Assembly: GCA_033808805.1 (NCBI GenBank)
Contig: JAPXMY010000001.1
Location: 124,001-188,000 of the forward strand
Length of the DNA: 64,000 nucleotides
Origin: UBA1783 sp033808805
GTDB lineage: Bacteria; Bacillota_I; Bacilli_A; Erysipelotrichales; Erysipelotrichaceae
Reading direction: 5' to 3'
Made by a program: the position numbers and the translations under genes. Positions within the stretch are counted from its first letter, which is position 1. Each line of letters starts with the position of its first letter. The notes beneath the pieces were generated by a model that saw only the letters and a program-made list of their open reading frames with translations, searched no databases and was not told where the DNA came from. Shown here piece by piece: positions 61,297 through 64,000 of this stretch.

Positions 61297-61509
61297 TTAA
61301 TAATCAATAATTATTTTTTTACAGTCATAACAGCAATGTGCTTCTTTATAGGCACCCATGCGACGCACATCCAATGACACTTCTTCTTTTGTTTCAGGAG
61401 AGTAAACAATCTTCCATTTATTTAAAGAAAACATCAATACTGCTCCATTTGTAATAACAAAACCTTTTTTCATTTCTTTTCCACAATAAGGGCATAATAT
61501 TTGTTCCAT
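61297..61509 (-). CDS. Small zinc-ribbon protein (PF20097-like)
   Basis: A 70-residue protein with two CxxC pairs: ILCPYCGKEMKKGFV at the N-terminus and AHCCYDCKKIIIDY at the C-terminus, which should fold around one zinc. ATG 61509 has GAGGAG upstream; 17 earlier codons are not supported. Possibly a nucleic-acid or protein-binding adaptor; function unknown. Confidence 0.75.
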   Translation of the reverse strand: MEQILCPYCGKEMKKGFVITNGAVLMFSLNKWKIVYSPETKEEVSLDVRRMGAYKEAHCCYDCKKIIIDY

Positions 61510-61592
61510 TTTTTCTCCTCGTCTATATTTTAGCAAATAGTACAGTAAATATTGTACCATAAACCTGCACGATTATTTGTCATTAAGCAATT

Positions 61593-61624
61593 AAAAAAAC
61601 GCCATTTTTATAAAATTGGCGCTT
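61593..61624 (-). terminator. Terminator of the ATP synthase operon
   Basis: CGCCA (61600-61604) pairs with TGGCG (61617-61621), with inner A/T pairs, then TTTTTTT on the minus strand, directly after atpC. Confidence 0.88.
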
Positions 61625-61626
61625 TC

Positions 61627-62037
61627 TTATTTATCAATATATTTATTAATTGCTTCCAGTCTATTCATCGCTTTAGCTAGTGAAGCTTTTGCCAGAATAA
61701 TATCAGTATCTCTTTCAGCTACAGATAGTCTTTCTTCAGCCTTTTTAATTGATGCTCTGACTTTATGTTTATCAAGTTTTTGAACATTTTCAATTGTGTC
61801 ACATAGTACAGTTGCTTTGTTGTTTTCAAATAACATCATTCCATTACTAATGGAATGATAAAAGTCCTTACCATCAGTAGTAGTCTCAACAACACCGATT
61901 GTTAAAGGAAGCATAATCGGCATATGATTAGCCAATATACATCTTCTTCCTTCAGCAGTAGGAACATTCAATCTGTTAGTTTTAACCTTTTCATAAAGTC
62001 CTTTAAATGTAACAAAATTAACCGTAAAGTTGTTCAT
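61627..62037 (-). CDS. atpC: F1 ATP synthase epsilon subunit
   Basis: A 136-residue stalk subunit of F1Fo ATP synthase. N-terminal beta-sandwich with VPTAEGRRCILANHMPIMLPL and MMLFENNKATVLCD; C-terminal helical hairpin (RASIKKAEERLSVAERD, LAKAMNRLEAINKYI). Start overlaps the atpD stop by one base. Last gene of the atp operon, followed by a terminator. Confidence 0.94.
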   Translation of the reverse strand: MNNFTVNFVTFKGLYEKVKTNRLNVPTAEGRRCILANHMPIMLPLTIGVVETTTDGKDFYHSISNGMMLFENNKATVLCDTIENVQKLDKHKVRASIKKAEERLSVAERDTDIILAKASLAKAMNRLEAINKYIDK

Positions 62038-63488
62038 TACATCATCTCCTTAGCTTTTTCTACCACATCTTCAATTGCTCCAACAAAGGTGAATGCAGCT
62101 TCTGGTAAACGATCGTGCTTGCCATCTAAAATTTCTCTAAATGATCTGACTGTATCTTCTATTTTTACAAACTTGCCATCGTAACCCGAAAACTTTTCTG
62201 CTACATGGAAAGGCTGTGACAAGAAGTTTCTAACTCTTCTGGCTCTATTAACTGTAACTTTATCTTCATCAGATAATTCATCAATACCCAAAATAGCAAT
62301 TATATCCTGTAAATCTTTATATTTCTGCAGGATATTAATAACCTCTTGAGCTACTTCATAATGTTCTTCGCCAACGATGTTTGGATCTAAAGCTCTTGAA
62401 GAAGATTCCAATGGGTCAACCGCTGGATAAAGGCCAAGAGAAGCAATATTTCTATCTAAAACTGTTTTAGCATCCAAGTGGGCAAAAGTAGTTGCTGGAG
62501 CTGGGTCTGTCAAGTCATCTGCCGGGACATAGATTGCCTGAATTGAGGTGATTGAACCATTTTTTGTAGATGTAATTCTTTCCTGAAGTTCTCCCATTTC
62601 TGTTGCCAATGTTGGCTGATAGCCAACAGCTGAAGGCATTCTTCCTAGAAGTGCTGAAACCTCTGAACCCGCTTGAGAGAAACGATAGATATTGTCAATA
62701 AACAATAATACATCTTGATTATCCACATCTCTGAAATGTTCTGCCATTGTCAAAGCGCTTAGTGCAACTCTCATTCTTGCTCCTGGAGATTCATTCATCT
62801 GTCCATATACTAAGACTGTTTTATCTAAAACACCAGAATCCTTCATCTCATAATACAGGTCGTTACCTTCTCTTGTTCTTTCACCAACACCAGCTACAAC
62901 TGACAAACCGTTATGTTCAGTAGCTATTGAGTGAATCATTTCCTGCATTAAAACCGTTTTACCAACACCGGCACCACCAAACAGACCTGTTTTTCCACCC
63001 TTAATATATGGGCATAAAAGGTCGACGACTTTAATTCCTGTTTCTAGAATTTCTACTGTTGTTTCCTGATCCTCAAAAGCAGGGGCTTTTTTATGGATTA
63101 CATCTCTTTTGACATTGCCTGGAATTTTACTTAATCCATCAATTGGATCACCCAGCAAATTAAACATCCTTCCCAATATCGGTTTACCAACTGGAACTTC
63201 AATTGCCTTTCCGGTATCATAAGCCAGCATTCCTCTTTTTAAACCACTTGTCTGGTTCATAGCGATACATCTTACCTTATCATCACCGATATGCTGTTCT
63301 ACTTCACAGGTAATAATTTCATTGTTCAGCTCAATTTTAATCGCATTATATATGTTGGGTAAGGTTTCATTAAATCTGATATCAATAACTGATCCTATAA
63401 TCTGTACTACTTCACCGACATTTTCAAAAGCAGTAGAAGTTGTTTCTTCTTTCTTCGTTTCTATTGTATTGACAATATTTTCTGTCAT
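62037..63488 (-). CDS. atpD: F1 ATP synthase beta subunit
   Basis: Catalytic subunit, 483 residues. P-loop GLFGGAGVGKTVLM, Walker B VLLFIDNIYRFSQAGSE, the arginine-containing VPADDLTDPAPATTFAHLDA stretch, and RMPSAVGYQPTLATEMG. It carries about 22 extra N-terminal residues before the usual start (MTENIVNTIETKKEETTSTA), with AAGGAG before that ATG, so the extension seems real. DELSEED is changed to DELSDED. Confidence 0.97.
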   Translation of the reverse strand: MTENIVNTIETKKEETTSTAFENVGEVVQIIGSVIDIRFNETLPNIYNAIKIELNNEIITCEVEQHIGDDKVRCIAMNQTSGLKRGMLAYDTGKAIEVPVGKPILGRMFNLLGDPIDGLSKIPGNVKRDVIHKKAPAFEDQETTVEILETGIKVVDLLCPYIKGGKTGLFGGAGVGKTVLMQEMIHSIATEHNGLSVVAGVGERTREGNDLYYEMKDSGVLDKTVLVYGQMNESPGARMRVALSALTMAEHFRDVDNQDVLLFIDNIYRFSQAGSEVSALLGRMPSAVGYQPTLATEMGELQERITSTKNGSITSIQAIYVPADDLTDPAPATTFAHLDAKTVLDRNIASLGLYPAVDPLESSSRALDPNIVGEEHYEVAQEVINILQKYKDLQDIIAILGIDELSDEDKVTVNRARRVRNFLSQPFHVAEKFSGYDGKFVKIEDTVRSFREILDGKHDRLPEAAFTFVGAIEDVVEKAKEMM

Positions 63489-63501
63489 AATTAACTCCTT
63501 T

Positions 63502-64000
63502 CTACTTACTGTTAACCGTTCCAGCTGTTATTTCATTCATTTCCTGGGTAATAGCAGCCTGTCGTGCCTGATTATATGTTAATTCCAACTCATTTATTAA
63601 ATCATCAGCATTCTGATTGGCGTTATCCATCGCACTTCTTCTGGCTGCATGTTCACTTGTTTTGGCCTGCAAGAAGGTAGCATAAATCTGTGAGCTGACA
63701 TAAAGTGGAATCAGCTGATTCAATACCTCTTCCCTGCTAGGCTCTAGCAACATTTCTGTTTCTACAATTGGAGTACTTATTTCTATTGGTAACAAATGGA
63801 AAGTAGTAGGCAAAAATGTTAAGGCGTTGACGTATTGTGTATAGATGACATCAATTGAAGATAACATGTCATTTTGATATAGAAGAAGTAAATCTGTGAT
63901 TAGCTGATTGATTTTGGCTGGTTCCAGATCCTGCCATTCGTTATATTCTTTTATAACCATATAATCATTGGCCTTCAGCCATTTTATTCCATAGGTTCCA
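63502..64000 (-). CDS. atpG: F1 ATP synthase gamma subunit (3' part; 5' end outside window)
   Basis: The frame stays open on the minus strand through base 64000, so the gene starts beyond the window; the ATG at 63960 is internal. The visible 165 residues are the C-terminal half of the rotor subunit: MLLEPSREEVLNQLIPLYV, QAKTSEHAARRSAMDNANQN (the hallmark EHxARMxAM-like helix) and ELELTYNQARQAAITQE. Precedes atpD by 13 bases. Confidence 0.94.
   Translation of the reverse strand, partial: GTYGIKWLKANDYMVIKEYNEWQDLEPAKINQLITDLLLLYQNDMLSSIDVIYTQYVNALTFLPTTFHLLPIEISTPIVETEMLLEPSREEVLNQLIPLYVSSQIYATFLQAKTSEHAARRSAMDNANQNADDLINELELTYNQARQAAITQEMNEITAGTVNSK

Overview
The window is AT-rich, gene-dense DNA from a low-GC Gram-positive bacterium (Bacillota). 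An Erysipelotrichia-like or related gut/oral lineage is my inference. The evidence is Shine-Dalgarno-led genes, sortase-type and lipobox proteins, CIRCE and PhoP-box operators, and Bacilli-like gene orders (tilS-hpt-ftsH-hslO-dusB, ispE-glmU-prs, tatD-rnmV-rsmA, secG-smpB). Most genes lie on the minus strand. No rRNA, tRNA, IS element, phage or CRISPR array was seen.

Layout. 1-1.5 kb: 3' end of a beta-helix, sortase-anchored surface protein. 1.6-1.9 kb: tmRNA (minus). 2-5.5 kb: 3D-domain wall protein, FAD dehydrogenase, rhaD, dut. 5.7-13 kb: a complete phosphate regulon, pstS-pstC-pstA-pstB-phoU-phoP-phoR, with a second phoU behind it and a four-repeat Pho box in front. 13.2-17 kb: fucose-isomerase-like protein, two SGNH hydrolases, gpsA. 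17.2-23 kb: an RNA-handling block of rnr (minus), a frameshifted gene, a repeated structured RNA element, a TROVE-like/vWA (Ro60-type) gene, secG, smpB and a cyclophilin. 24-31 kb: two GT8 glycosyltransferases, then an operon of a large FG-GAP propeller membrane protein plus an ABC transporter. 31-38.6 kb: dusB-hslO-ftsH-hpt-tilS, a PemK/MazF-like protein, a DUF1146 protein, an AlkD-like protein, and an Hsp20 gene under two CIRCE operators. 39-43 kb: prs-glmU-ispE. 43-47 kb: carbonic anhydrase, acetamidase and two membrane proteins of unknown role. 47.4-53.7 kb: a DeoR-controlled PTS operon with two SIS proteins and two amidohydrolase-like proteins, one of which seems to have lost its metal ligands. 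53.9-58.9 kb: rsmA, rnmV, tatD, mnmE, then membrane and SH3-like proteins. 59-61.5 kb: DtxR-like regulator, XRE/membrane-protein pair with a perfect operator, xpt, zinc ribbon. 61.6-64 kb: atpC, atpD and the 3' part of atpG.

The strongest candidate for something undescribed is at 19.85-20.29 kb. A ~60-nt structured RNA element occurs twice: once behind its own strong promoter as a probable small RNA, and once in the leader of the TROVE-like/vWA gene, ending just before its ribosome binding site. This resembles a Ro60-Y RNA arrangement and sits between RNase R and SmpB, two partners in trans-translation and RNA decay. Second is the PTS/SIS/amidohydrolase operon, probably for an uncharacterised amino sugar or glycated compound. 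Third is the phosphate regulon, where the extra phoU still carries a remnant of the pstB 3' end.
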